From contig NZ_LZHV01000014.1 in NCBI RefSeq assembly GCF_001667275.1, forward strand, positions 124,001-188,000: DNA of 64,000 bases, written 5' to 3'. The first letter of the stretch is position 1. Every line of letters starts with the position of its first letter. The notes under the pieces are model-generated. The model worked only from the letters and a program-made list of their open reading frames with translations. It did no database searches and was not told where the DNA came from. This DNA comes from Mycobacterium sp. ACS4054 (GTDB taxonomy: Bacteria; Actinomycetota; Actinomycetes; Mycobacteriales; Mycobacteriaceae). The position numbers and the translations under genes are program-made. Shown piece by piece: positions 1 to 8,021 of the stretch.

Positions 1-21
1 TACCGCAAGGCCTTCGCCTGA
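1..21 (+). CDS. 3' end of an upstream gene (partial)
   Basis: The first seven codons read Y-R-K-A-F-A-stop in frame 1 and end 18 bases before the next start codon. A short basic/aromatic tail of this kind is common at the end of AraC/GlxA-type regulators, and M. tuberculosis has an AraC-type gene (Rv1931c, recalled) in this position. Only seven codons are visible, so the identity is inference. Confidence 0.4.
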   Translation, partial: YRKAFA

Positions 22-39
22 AACGAAAGGACGACACCC

Positions 40-783
40 ATGACCCAGATCGCGATCGTGGCCTATCCGGGATTCACCGCGCTCGACATGATCGGCCCGT
101 ACGAGGTGCTGCGCAACCTTCCCGACGCGGAGGTTCGGTTCGTCTGGCACCAGGCGGGGCCGATCACCGCCGACTCCGGCGTGCTGGTGATCGGGGCGAC
201 CCACTCGTTGGCCGAAACCCCTTCGCCCGACGTGATTCTCGTGCCGGGCGGCCCGTCCACCCCGGTGCATGCCCGTGATGACGCGCTGCTGGACTGGCTG
301 CGGCAGGCGCATCGCACCGCCCGGTGGACGACGTCGGTCTGCTCGGGATCGGTGATCCTGGCGGCCGCCGGCCTACTGACGGGCCGGCGCGCCACGTCGC
401 ACTGGCTGACCATTCCGGCGCTCAAGGCGTTCGGCGCCGTCCCGGTGGGTGACGAGCGAATCGTGCACCAGGACAACGTCGTAACCTGCGCGGGGGTGTC
501 GGCGGGCCTCGACCTCGCGCTGTGGCTGGCCGGCGAGATGGGCGGCGAAGGCCGCGCCAAGGCGATCCAGCTGGCGATCGAATACGACCCCCAGCCGCCG
601 TTTGACTCGGGCCACCTGTCGAAGGCGTCGGCGACCACCAAGGCCGCGGCCACGGCGCTGCTGTCCAGGGAGAGTATGAAGCCGGCCAACATGAAGGCCG
701 CCACGATGCTGGCGTGGGAGCAGGCGCTGGCGGCCGTGCGGTCGCGGCGGCGCGGCCGACAGCCGCACCTGTCGTCCGCTTAG
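40..783 (+). CDS. DJ-1/PfpI family protein, isonitrile-hydratase-like
   Basis: The 247-residue protein has the DJ-1/PfpI (class I amidotransferase-like) fold. It has the N-terminal strand IAIVAYPGFTALDMIGPYE with the conserved acidic residue (E) of this family, a VPGG turn near residue 70, and a nucleophile elbow TSVCSGS near residue 100 carrying the expected reactive cysteine, followed by ATSHW. Relatives hydrate isonitriles or act as the sensor half of GlxA regulators; this protein has no helix-turn-helix domain, so it is an enzyme or stress protein rather than a regulator. The C-terminus is extended by about 60 basic and alanine-rich residues. An AAAGGA ribosome site lies 8-15 bases before the ATG. 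By position it matches Rv1930c. The exact substrate is unknown. Confidence 0.85.
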   Translation: MTQIAIVAYPGFTALDMIGPYEVLRNLPDAEVRFVWHQAGPITADSGVLVIGATHSLAETPSPDVILVPGGPSTPVHARDDALLDWLRQAHRTARWTTSVCSGSVILAAAGLLTGRRATSHWLTIPALKAFGAVPVGDERIVHQDNVVTCAGVSAGLDLALWLAGEMGGEGRAKAIQLAIEYDPQPPFDSGHLSKASATTKAAATALLSRESMKPANMKAATMLAWEQALAAVRSRRRGRQPHLSSA

Positions 784-795
784 TTCTGGGCGACC

Positions 796-1272
796 TCAGG
801 CGCCCGGCTGCAGGATCTCGTCGGACTCCAACCGACCGCCGGCCTGCAGCCAGGCGGCCACCACACCCGGCGCGTCGCGGTTGGGGTTGTAGATGTCCTC
901 CTCGCTGGAGAACAAGCCGTTCCCGGCGTAGACCAGCCGGGTCCAGTTCGGGAACCAGAACGGCTCGCCGTCGGGATCCGTCGGGTGGTCGAGCAGGTTC
1001 TTGATCATCACGACGACGGCGTCGTTGTCCTCGTCGTAGGCGGTCCAGTCGGACGGAAATCGCATGTGCGGGAACGGCGCCATCACGGCGACGATCCAGT
1101 CCCGCACGGCCTCGCGGCCGTGGAACACTCCGTAGTGATGTTCGGTATAGACGACATCGTCGGTGAACAGATCGGCAAACGGCCGCCAATCGCCCGATGC
1201 GCTGCAGCCCTCCACGACCCGCGTGTAGTTCTCGACGGCTTGCTCGATTTCTGCCCTGGTGTATTTGCCCAT
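796..1272 (-). CDS. SnoaL/NTF2-like protein
   Basis: The 158-residue product starts MGKYTRAEIEQAVENY and has the cone-shaped NTF2/SnoaL layout: an N-terminal helix, a segment FADLFTDDVVYTEH near residue 35, GREAVRDWI, then a mixed sheet ending in DIYNPNRDAPGV. The frame stays open to 1404, but the ATG at 1272 is chosen because the upstream residues are low-complexity and the divergent promoter region with a KstR-like palindrome starts right behind it. Members are small hydrolases, isomerases or ligand-binding proteins; the ligand here cannot be read. It is divergent from the SDR gene and may share control with it. Confidence 0.8.
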   Translation of the reverse strand: MGKYTRAEIEQAVENYTRVVEGCSASGDWRPFADLFTDDVVYTEHHYGVFHGREAVRDWIVAVMAPFPHMRFPSDWTAYDEDNDAVVVMIKNLLDHPTDPDGEPFWFPNWTRLVYAGNGLFSSEEDIYNPNRDAPGVVAAWLQAGGRLESDEILQPGA

Positions 1273-1283
1273 GGCGGACACAC

Positions 1284-1297
1284 TAGAACGTGTTGCG
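1284..1297. promoter_or_regulatory. KstR-like palindrome (imperfect)
   Basis: The 14-mer TAGAACGTGTTGCG matches the KstR consensus TnnAACnnGTTnnA at seven of the eight fixed bases; the final A is G. It lies between the divergent SnoaL-like gene (start 1272) and the SDR gene (start 1331), where a repressor could act on both. Binding by the sterol repressor KstR is inference. Confidence 0.4.
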
Positions 1298-1330
1298 GTT
1301 GACGGCGGCTCGTCTGAAAAGGGATATCGC

Positions 1331-2101
1331 ATGAACGTCTTGGAATTGTTCGATCTGCGCGGCAAGCGGGCGCTGGTAACTGGCGCATCCAGCGGCATCG
1401 GCAAGGTGGTGGCGCGGGCCTACCTGCAGGCGGGCGCCGACGTGGCCATCGCGGCGCGGCGCACCGACGACTTGGAACGGGTGGCCCGCGAGATCGCGCC
1501 GGACGGCGCGGGCCGGGTGGTGCCGATCGGCTGCGACGTGACCCAGCCCGACCAGGTGACCGCCATGCTGGACCGGGTGACCGCGGAGTTGGGCGGCATC
1601 GACATCGCGGTCTGCAACGCCGGCATCATCACCGTGAACGGGATGCTGGACATGGGACTGGAAGAGTTCGAGCGCATCCAAAAGACCAACGTCACAGGCG
1701 TTTTCCTGACCGCGCAAGCGGCGGCCAGGGCGATGGTCCAACAGGGGCAGGGCGGCGCCATCATCACCACCGCCTCGATGTCGGGCCACATCATCAACAT
1801 CCCGCAGCAAGTGGGCCACTACTGCGCGTCGAAAGCGGCGGTGATCCACCTGACCAGGGCCATGGCCGTGGAGTTCGCGCCGCACAACATCCGGGTCAAC
1901 AGCGTCAGCCCGGGTTACATCCGCACCGAACTGGTGGAGCCGCTGACCGAATACCACCGCCTGTGGGAGCCCAAGGTGCCGCTGGGGCGGATGGGCCGGC
2001 CCGAGGAGCTCGCCGGCCTGTACCTGTACCTGGCCAGCGCGGCCTCCACCTACATGACCGGTTCGGACGTGGTGATCGACGGCGGCTACGCCTGCCCGTA
2101 A
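1331..2101 (+). CDS. Short-chain dehydrogenase/reductase
   Basis: This classical SDR of 256 residues is expected to oxidise or reduce an alcohol/ketone with NAD(P). It has the Rossmann motif TGASSGIG near residue 16, the NAG motif (CNAG) near residue 94, a catalytic Ser in the TASMSG segment and the YCASK (YxxxK) pair near residue 160. It ends in VVIDGGYACP, the usual family C-terminus. The ATG at 1331 follows AAAAGGG at good spacing; an earlier in-frame start would run into the divergent gene. By position and length it matches Rv1928c. The substrate is unknown; the KstR-like site upstream allows a steroid or lipid role, which is conjecture. Its last 16 bases overlap the convergent next gene. 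Confidence 0.88.
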   Translation: MNVLELFDLRGKRALVTGASSGIGKVVARAYLQAGADVAIAARRTDDLERVAREIAPDGAGRVVPIGCDVTQPDQVTAMLDRVTAELGGIDIAVCNAGIITVNGMLDMGLEEFERIQKTNVTGVFLTAQAAARAMVQQGQGGAIITTASMSGHIINIPQQVGHYCASKAAVIHLTRAMAVEFAPHNIRVNSVSPGYIRTELVEPLTEYHRLWEPKVPLGRMGRPEELAGLYLYLASAASTYMTGSDVVIDGGYACP

Positions 2102-2838
2102 CGCACGACGGAGGGGCGGCCGAACCGGGTTCGCACGCCGGGCGAGAAGAGCGCCCGCAATCGCTGGCCGGCGGGCCGCACCATGCTGGCGGCCACCAGC
2201 TCGTCGTCCAGCTCGACGATGTCGGCCGCGTGCAACGGCCACGTCGCGTGCTCGTTCGGTATCCACCAGGTCCGGCCGGCCTTGCGGGTGTGCGCGCCCC
2301 ATCGGGCGGTGAGCCACACTTCCAGCGGTGTCGGTTCCACCCGGGCGCCGACGGCGACCTCGATCCGGCTGCGCAGGCCGCGGCGGGGCCACCGGCGCAC
2401 GCTGCGGTAGGTGACGCGGTCGCCGTAGCGGTTCGTCCGCATCCGCGCCCAGGTGTACGGCACGCCCAGGGCGCCCCGGATGACCGGCACGACGGCCAGC
2501 CGGGCCGTTTCCAGCGACCGGAACAGCACGCCGTGGCGGCCGGAGTCGTCGACCGAATACAGCCGCACGTTGGTCTCTGGAAAGCTGCCGAAGTACGGAA
2601 GTCGCAGCGCCGAGCCGACTTTCGTGTGGCCCATCGCAAACGGGATCAGCCCCACATAGGTCATGCCGTCGAACACGTCTGGGCGGGTGCCGGGTGGGTA
2701 CAACGGCTCGACGGTGTCGGGCCGCACCGGCCAGTGGATGAAGGTGAGGTCGCGCCAGTACTGGTCGAAGGTCACCGGGCCGCGCAGGGGTGGTGGAGTG
2801 ATCGGAAACCCGGCGAGGTCGTCGCCCGCCGCGCTCAC
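2086..2838 (-). CDS. DUF2071 (YqjF-like) family protein
   Basis: The 250-residue protein belongs to the YqjF/DUF2071 group related in fold to acetoacetate decarboxylase. Visible family features are FIHWPV near residue 33, a VGLIPF strand, the FPETNVRLY segment, the VRLYSVDDSGRHGVLFRSLE core and an RGAxGVPYTWARM segment. No catalytic lysine can be assigned with confidence. It overlaps the SDR stop at its 3' end and shares an ATGA start/stop overlap (2835-2838) with the gene behind it, so the two minus-strand genes are probably co-translated. It corresponds by position and size to Rv1927. The function is unknown in all species I recall. Confidence 0.75.
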   Translation of the reverse strand: MSAAGDDLAGFPITPPPLRGPVTFDQYWRDLTFIHWPVRPDTVEPLYPPGTRPDVFDGMTYVGLIPFAMGHTKVGSALRLPYFGSFPETNVRLYSVDDSGRHGVLFRSLETARLAVVPVIRGALGVPYTWARMRTNRYGDRVTYRSVRRWPRRGLRSRIEVAVGARVEPTPLEVWLTARWGAHTRKAGRTWWIPNEHATWPLHAADIVELDDELVAASMVRPAGQRLRALFSPGVRTRFGRPSVVRYGQA

Positions 2839-3494
2839 CCCTCCAGCTCCCCGGAGATCCCCCGCTCGATCGCCGCTTGCATCGTTGCCGGCAAGACCAC
2901 GAGGCCGTCGAGTTCCTGACGCGCCAACTCATAGGCGTGCCGGCGCTCCTGCGGCGCGGCGGCCGGGTCCGACGCGACCCGCAATAGGCTCTGGGCCCGC
3001 GCGATTCGCTGCTGATCGGCGTGGGAGAAGTCGCTGCGGCGCCTGCGCGTCGCCTCGGTCTCGGCGGCGTTGAAGGCGGTCACGTAATCCTCGACGGCGG
3101 ACAGGTACTGCGCGGCGGCTTCCCTGTCGTCGAGCAGGTCCTCGGCCTTGACGGGGCGCAGCAGGTCGGCCCGGAGCTTGGCCTTATGGAAGGCGACCGT
3201 CAGCGGGTCCCGCATGTCGGTCATGAGCGGAAAGTCGAGGAGCTTGGCCACGTCGAGTTCGTACTCGAGCCACCGCGCGTCGGTGCGGCGGTGCTCCTCG
3301 AGGATCCGGCGCAGCGAGCGCCACTGGGCGACGTGATTGTCGCCGGTGTCCGGCCGGGGTTCCGCGCGGTCGGTCTCCGGCGGTTGCTCCGACCGTCGCC
3401 GGTTGGCGCCGAACGCGCGCACCGCGGCGACGGTCGCGCCCACCAGGGGCAGGACGACGATCATCAGCTCCGCCAGCCGGATGAGCAAACCCAC
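2835..3494 (-). CDS. Membrane-anchored protein with helical soluble domain
   Basis: The 219-residue product starts from GTG at 3494 with a single hydrophobic segment LMIVVLPLVGATVAAVRAF at about residues 9-27. A basic and acidic hinge follows, then a long charged helical domain (RSLRRILEEHRRTDARWLEYELD onward) of coiled-coil type reaching the C-terminus. An ATG at 3539 would add 15 residues without improving the signal anchor. No enzyme motif is visible. It is the first gene of a pair with the DUF2071 gene, with an ATGA overlap. No family is recognised; mycobacterial septation- or envelope-associated proteins have similar layouts, but that is only resemblance. Confidence 0.65.
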   Translation of the reverse strand: MGLLIRLAELMIVVLPLVGATVAAVRAFGANRRRSEQPPETDRAEPRPDTGDNHVAQWRSLRRILEEHRRTDARWLEYELDVAKLLDFPLMTDMRDPLTVAFHKAKLRADLLRPVKAEDLLDDREAAAQYLSAVEDYVTAFNAAETEATRRRRSDFSHADQQRIARAQSLLRVASDPAAAPQERRHAYELARQELDGLVVLPATMQAAIERGISGELEG

Positions 3495-3622
3495 ACGGCC
3501 AGGATGCCACCCGCGGACACATCCGGTGCGGGCCCGCATCCGCCTGCACCCGAGTCGCCCGCCGGTGGGCCCGTGGCATGTACCCCCACCCCCACCACGC
3601 CCTCCGGTCGACGCTTGCGGCG

Positions 3623-4303
3623 CTAAAGAAATCCGAAGCCGCGCAGAGCTTTAATCGCGAACCAGATTCCGAAAAGCACGCTCACCACGATCACGATCGG
3701 TCGGTCGTGCTCCTGCAGCCAGCGCAGCACCCGGTCCAGCAGGGCGCGCGATCGCTCCGGGAAAACGGCTGCCGCACCGACGATAAGCAGATTCACGCTC
3801 GCCGCGAGCGCCACGAACACGATGTAGGAACCGATGTTGGCCGGCCGGCTGAGATTCGCATCGCCGATAACACTGATCGCCGCGAGCGTGAAAACCCAGG
3901 CTTTCACCGACACGGTGATCACGCCCGCGCCGATGAAGAAGGCCTTCGTGGGTGTGGCCGAGGTCAACGTGTTCATCCACTTCGGCGGTGGGGCGTTGGG
4001 ATCGTCCCCGCTGAACAGCTCACGCGCCGCGGTGACCAGCAACAGCAGGGCCACCACCAGCAGCAGCGTGGACACGATCCAGTGGTGCGGGTGATCCGAG
4101 CCTGCGCCGCGGGCCCCCCAATGCAGGATGGTGCCGAAGACGAGGCCTTGAATCAGACGCGTGCTGACGTGCCCCAGGACCCAGGAACCGGCGGCCCGCA
4201 CGCCCGACGGGCCGCCCAGCAGCATGATCGTGATGACGACCTCGATCGGTTCCAGTGCGCAACCAAGTAGCAGCGGGATGAGGCTGCCCCACATGGTGAG
4301 CAC
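3623..4303 (-). CDS. GAP/Sap family (lipid-addressing) membrane protein
   Basis: This 226-residue integral membrane protein has six likely helices and the opening WGSLIPLLLGCALEPIEVVITIMLL. The pattern is that of the GAP/Sap family (Sap is the sulfolipid-1-addressing protein and Gap the glycopeptidolipid one), which is distantly LysE-like. The central FSGDDPNAPPPKWM loop and the A-T-P-x-K-A-F-F-x-G-A motif are typical of it. Members help export surface lipids. The GTG start at 4303 shares a base with the stop codon of the upstream sulfatase gene (an ATG at 4294 is the alternative), so the pair is likely translationally coupled. The lipid handled is unknown. Confidence 0.8.
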   Translation of the reverse strand: MLTMWGSLIPLLLGCALEPIEVVITIMLLGGPSGVRAAGSWVLGHVSTRLIQGLVFGTILHWGARGAGSDHPHHWIVSTLLLVVALLLLVTAARELFSGDDPNAPPPKWMNTLTSATPTKAFFIGAGVITVSVKAWVFTLAAISVIGDANLSRPANIGSYIVFVALAASVNLLIVGAAAVFPERSRALLDRVLRWLQEHDRPIVIVVSVLFGIWFAIKALRGFGFL

Positions 4304-6630
4304 TATTGCGCTCCCAGCGCCGCGCGCACCTCTGCTTCGGCGATCGCCGCGGCCAGATCCGTGTGATGAGGGTGCACGGTGGCGTCGACCCGGTCGATCC
4401 GGCCCGTGAACCGGAAATCATGGCCGTACGGCGCAACCGGCGAGCCGGTGTCGGTGCCGACGTCCAGGGTCTCACCGCTCATCGAGAATCGGAACGGCAC
4501 CGTGCGTTCGATGCGGCCGCCGGCCACCTCGGCGTCGTCGACGCGGAGCGACACCGCGGCGCCCTTGCCCAGTCCGCCACCGTCATAGTCAAACGAAAGC
4601 CCCAGGGCGACTGGGCCTTCCGGTATCGGCTCGGTGGTTGCAATGGTGGTGAGCTCACGGCCGAAGTAGTTGTAGACAAAGTGCGGAGCGCCATCGCGCA
4701 GGTACAGACTCCAGCCGGCCATCGCGCCGCCGATGCAGATCACCACTCCCTGAGCGCCGCCCGGCGGTATGGCAAGTTGCGCCCGCAGCTCGAAGGACGT
4801 GCTGGTGTAGCTCAGTGTCACGGGTTCGGGGATGCGCACATTCCCGGCGTAATAGGTGACCGAGGTGCGGTCGGCCAGCGGGCTCGGCCGGTTGCCGGGC
4901 AAGGCGCGCGCGAGCGTCGCGTCGCTGAGTGGGTAGACGTCGTATTTGTGTGCCTCCGCGGCGAATGCGGCCTTCAGTTCCGCGAGTTTGTCGGGGCGTT
5001 GCGCGGCCAGGTCGGCACTCTGGCTGAAATCGTCTGCGAGGCGGTAAAGCTCCCACCTCTCGGTGTCGCCGAACGGGGTTGCGCGCTGGGCGCGGACCCA
5101 GGGCAGGCGCCCGTGAAAGCACGAGGCGATCCAGCCATCGTGGTATATAGCCCTATTGCCGAAGATCTCGAAATACTGCGTGGTTCGCCGGCCCGCCGCC
5201 GCGGCGTCGTCGAACGAGTACCGCATGCTGACACCCTCGATCGGTTTCTGCTCAACACCGTTGACAACAGCGGGCATTTCGATGCCGGCGGCCTCCAGGA
5301 TGGTGGGGACGATGTCGATGACGTGGTGAAACTGGGTGCGCTGCTCCCCCGCCGCCGCTATGCCGTGCGGCCACGAGATCGCCAATCCGTTGCGGGTTCC
5401 CCCGAAGTGGGACGCCACCTGCTTCATCCACTGAAACGGCGCGTCGAGCGCCCATGCCCAACCGACGTTGTAGTGGTTTTCGCATCTCGGCGTTCCAAAG
5501 TCGGCGATGTGAGCCAGCAGCCATTCGGGATCTTCGGGCATCCCGTTTTGGAATGCCGGTGAGCTCCAAGCACCGTGCAGCGTCCCCTCCGCGGATGCGC
5601 CGTTGTCGCCGCACACATAGATGAATAACGTGTCGTCCCAAAGCCCCAACTCGTCGATGGTGTCGATGAACCGGCCGATCTGGGCATCGGTGTGGGCCAA
5701 GAATCCGGCGTAGACCTCCATCAGCCGCCGGGCGACCGGCTTGTAGCGATCGTCGTAGTCCGCCCACGCGGGAATCTGTTCGGGACGCGGGGTCAATTTG
5801 GCATCGGAGGGGATGACTCCCATTTCGAGCTGGCGGGCGTATATCCGGTCCCGCAAGGCGTCCCAGCCGTCGTCGAAGTGACCGGCGAACCGCTCGGACC
5901 ATTCCGGCCAGACTTGGTGAGGACTGTGCGTGGCGCCGGGCGCGAAGTAAACAAAGAACGGTTTCTCCGGCGCCGACGCTTTCTGCAGGCGAATCCAGTC
6001 GATCGCCTTGTCGGCCAGGTCCTCCGTCAGGTGATAGTCGTTGCGCCCCAGATACGGCTCAACGGGCGTGATCTGGTCATACAGCGCGGGCTCGTACTGT
6101 GACGTGTCACCACCCAGAAACCCGTAGAAACGTTCGAATCCGAGTCCGGTGGGCCAACGATCGAACGGGCCGGCGGGGCCGATCTCCCAGGTCGGGGTGA
6201 AGTGCGCCTTGCCGAACAGCGCGGTGCTGTAGCCGTTCATCTGCAGCACTTGGGCGACCGTGGCGGTGCTCCGCGGTATCACGCTGTCGTAACCCGGAAA
6301 CCCATAGGCGATCTCGCAGATGGTGCCCATGTGCGCGCTGTGGTGGTTGCGTCCGGTCAGCAGTGCGGCGCGCGTCGGTGAACACAGCGCGGTCGTGTGG
6401 AATTGGTTGTAGCGCAGCCCGGAACCGGCGACGCGGTCCAACGCGGGTGTCGGCACCGGCCCGCCGAACGTCGATGCGGCGCCGAATCCGACATCGTCGA
6501 GCAGGACCACCACGACGTTGGGAGCGCCGGCGGGCGGATAGTCGATTGACGGTCTTGCCGGCGTGGACTCACCGGCCGAAGGGTGAATGGTCCCGTCGAA
6601 CCGCTGGTCCCCGCGGGGCAGGTGGACCAT
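4303..6630 (-). CDS. Arylsulfatase (formylglycine-dependent)
   Basis: The 775-residue type I sulfatase hydrolyses sulfate esters. The alkaline-phosphatase fold starts at about residue 40 with NVVVVLLDDVGFGAAS, whose DD binds calcium. The sulfatase signature TTALCSPTRAALLTGRNHH contains the C-x-P-x-R core, whose Cys is converted to formylglycine by the sulfatase-modifying enzyme. KAHFTP and GATHSPHQVW hold further active-site residues, and DDTLFIYVCGDNGAS is the second metal-binding block. A lectin-like beta-sandwich fills the last 200 residues. The ATG at 6630 is chosen because AGGAGG lies just upstream. There is no signal peptide, so it should be cytosolic. It is coupled to the GAP-family gene downstream. 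Confidence 0.9.
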   Translation of the reverse strand: MVHLPRGDQRFDGTIHPSAGESTPARPSIDYPPAGAPNVVVVLLDDVGFGAASTFGGPVPTPALDRVAGSGLRYNQFHTTALCSPTRAALLTGRNHHSAHMGTICEIAYGFPGYDSVIPRSTATVAQVLQMNGYSTALFGKAHFTPTWEIGPAGPFDRWPTGLGFERFYGFLGGDTSQYEPALYDQITPVEPYLGRNDYHLTEDLADKAIDWIRLQKASAPEKPFFVYFAPGATHSPHQVWPEWSERFAGHFDDGWDALRDRIYARQLEMGVIPSDAKLTPRPEQIPAWADYDDRYKPVARRLMEVYAGFLAHTDAQIGRFIDTIDELGLWDDTLFIYVCGDNGASAEGTLHGAWSSPAFQNGMPEDPEWLLAHIADFGTPRCENHYNVGWAWALDAPFQWMKQVASHFGGTRNGLAISWPHGIAAAGEQRTQFHHVIDIVPTILEAAGIEMPAVVNGVEQKPIEGVSMRYSFDDAAAAGRRTTQYFEIFGNRAIYHDGWIASCFHGRLPWVRAQRATPFGDTERWELYRLADDFSQSADLAAQRPDKLAELKAAFAAEAHKYDVYPLSDATLARALPGNRPSPLADRTSVTYYAGNVRIPEPVTLSYTSTSFELRAQLAIPPGGAQGVVICIGGAMAGWSLYLRDGAPHFVYNYFGRELTTIATTEPIPEGPVALGLSFDYDGGGLGKGAAVSLRVDDAEVAGGRIERTVPFRFSMSGETLDVGTDTGSPVAPYGHDFRFTGRIDRVDATVHPHHTDLAAAIAEAEVRAALGAQ

Positions 6631-6724
6631 CGCGCCTCCTGGTGTTGGTGCAGCGGAACTATCCGGCCGTCCCCCACGCAATTCGGCTTCTCCACCGTAA
6701 TCGGGCGGCGAATCCCTAACGGGC

Positions 6725-7957
6725 TCAGGTCTGCGGTCGCACCCCGAGCACATCGCGGAACAGGGCCTGCCGCACGGCGAGTTCGCGCGGGTCGCTCCAC
6801 AGGTGAAACCCGAGCCGGTTCATGACATAGGCGAATCCGACGCCGGTGTCCGGGTCGGCGCAGCCGAACGATCCGCCGAAGCCGGGTGTTCCGAAGGCGG
6901 CGTCCGAGGAGCCGAATGCGAAGTGCGGCACGGGCTTACAGAGACCGAGCGAATACGCCACGTCCACGTTCATCACCTTGTCGCGAACGCCGCGGCTCGG
7001 TGAGAGCGCCGGCGCCACCAGCGCGCCGACGGTCTCGGCGGCGAGGCCGAGCTCCGCTCCCCCGGTGGCCGCGCTGCCGTACATGCGCGCCACCGACCGG
7101 GCGGTGCCGATGCCGTTGGCCGACGGGATCTCCACGGCCCGGACGTCGTCGCGGTTGTAGTCGCCGTTGAACGCGTTGACGCCGCGCGGGACGGCGATGG
7201 CGCGCGCCGTCAGGCCGACCGGGTTGAGCGAGGCGCCCACGAATCCCGGCGGCATGACGTTGAGGTGCAGCAGCGTTTCCGCGCGCACCCAGTTGTGGAC
7301 GTGCGCGACCCGCTGCCGGTCCACCGAATCCGGCAGCCCGATGTGTAGGTCGAGCCCCAGCGGCCGCACGATCTCGTCGGCCATGAAGCGGCCCAGCGTG
7401 CGGCCGGCCGGGTCGGTCCGCCGGATCAGTTCCGATTCGTACCAGCCGAGCGTGATCGCGTGGTAGCCGTGCCGGGCACCCGGTGGCCAAGCCGGCGCTT
7501 GGGCCGCCAGGATCGGCGACAGCTTCTCGGGGTCGGCGACGTCGGCCAGCGTCGGCTTCGGTTTGAGCGCGCACAGCCCGGCCTGGTGCCCCAGGAGCTG
7601 GCGGACCGTGACCTCACCCTTGCCCGCCTGCGCGAATTCCGGCCAGTAGTCGGCCACCCTGGCGTCGTAGGAGAGCAGTCCGCGGGACACGGCGACGGCG
7701 ACGACCAGGGCGGCGACCCCCTTGGTCGTAGAGAACATGTTGACCATGGTGTCGGGCCGCCACGGTTGCTTGGCCACGCCGTTTCGGTAGCCGCCCCACA
7801 GGTCGACGACCTTGACCCCGTCGCGGTAGACCGCCAGGGCCGCACCCACTTCCGCGCCGCCGCGGAAATTGGCGCGAAAGGCGTCCGCGACCTTCCCGTA
7901 CCCGGCGTCGACATCGCCGCCGATCAGGTCGGCCGCCACCGCAACCTTGAGCACCAT
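6725..7957 (-). CDS. Beta-lactamase-fold serine esterase (EstB/LipD-like)
   Basis: The 410-residue protein is of the family VIII esterase/class C beta-lactamase type. The catalytic S-x-x-K is STTK in NMFSTTKGVAALVVAVA near residue 78, and the Tyr of the second motif is in HGYHAITLGWYESEL near residue 168. The C-terminus carries GFGGSFGCADPDTGVGFAYVMN, the usual third block. There is no signal sequence. Relatives hydrolyse short-chain acyl esters, and mycobacterial LipD/LipE/LipL belong here. The gene stands between the sulfatase and the fatty-acyl-AMP ligase on the same strand; it lies on the other side of fadD31 from where lipD sits in M. tuberculosis, so orthology to lipD is not claimed. 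Confidence 0.85.
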   Translation of the reverse strand: MVLKVAVAADLIGGDVDAGYGKVADAFRANFRGGAEVGAALAVYRDGVKVVDLWGGYRNGVAKQPWRPDTMVNMFSTTKGVAALVVAVAVSRGLLSYDARVADYWPEFAQAGKGEVTVRQLLGHQAGLCALKPKPTLADVADPEKLSPILAAQAPAWPPGARHGYHAITLGWYESELIRRTDPAGRTLGRFMADEIVRPLGLDLHIGLPDSVDRQRVAHVHNWVRAETLLHLNVMPPGFVGASLNPVGLTARAIAVPRGVNAFNGDYNRDDVRAVEIPSANGIGTARSVARMYGSAATGGAELGLAAETVGALVAPALSPSRGVRDKVMNVDVAYSLGLCKPVPHFAFGSSDAAFGTPGFGGSFGCADPDTGVGFAYVMNRLGFHLWSDPRELAVRQALFRDVLGVRPQT

Positions 7958-8021
7958 CGTCGCCTCCGAATGGAGACTAAGCCAGGCGCGCCGACGCGCA
8001 AGGCTTTTCGGGCCGTCTGGG

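Noticed and set aside
1283..2932. A 549-codon minus-strand frame
   Set aside because: It is antisense to the SDR gene and overlaps the DUF2071 and membrane-protein genes. Its Arg/His/Gly/Pro-rich composition is typical of shadow frames in high-GC DNA.
6725..7957. Naming this gene lipD
   Set aside because: The motifs fit the LipD group, but the gene is on the other side of fadD31 from lipD in the recalled order, so the symbol is withheld.
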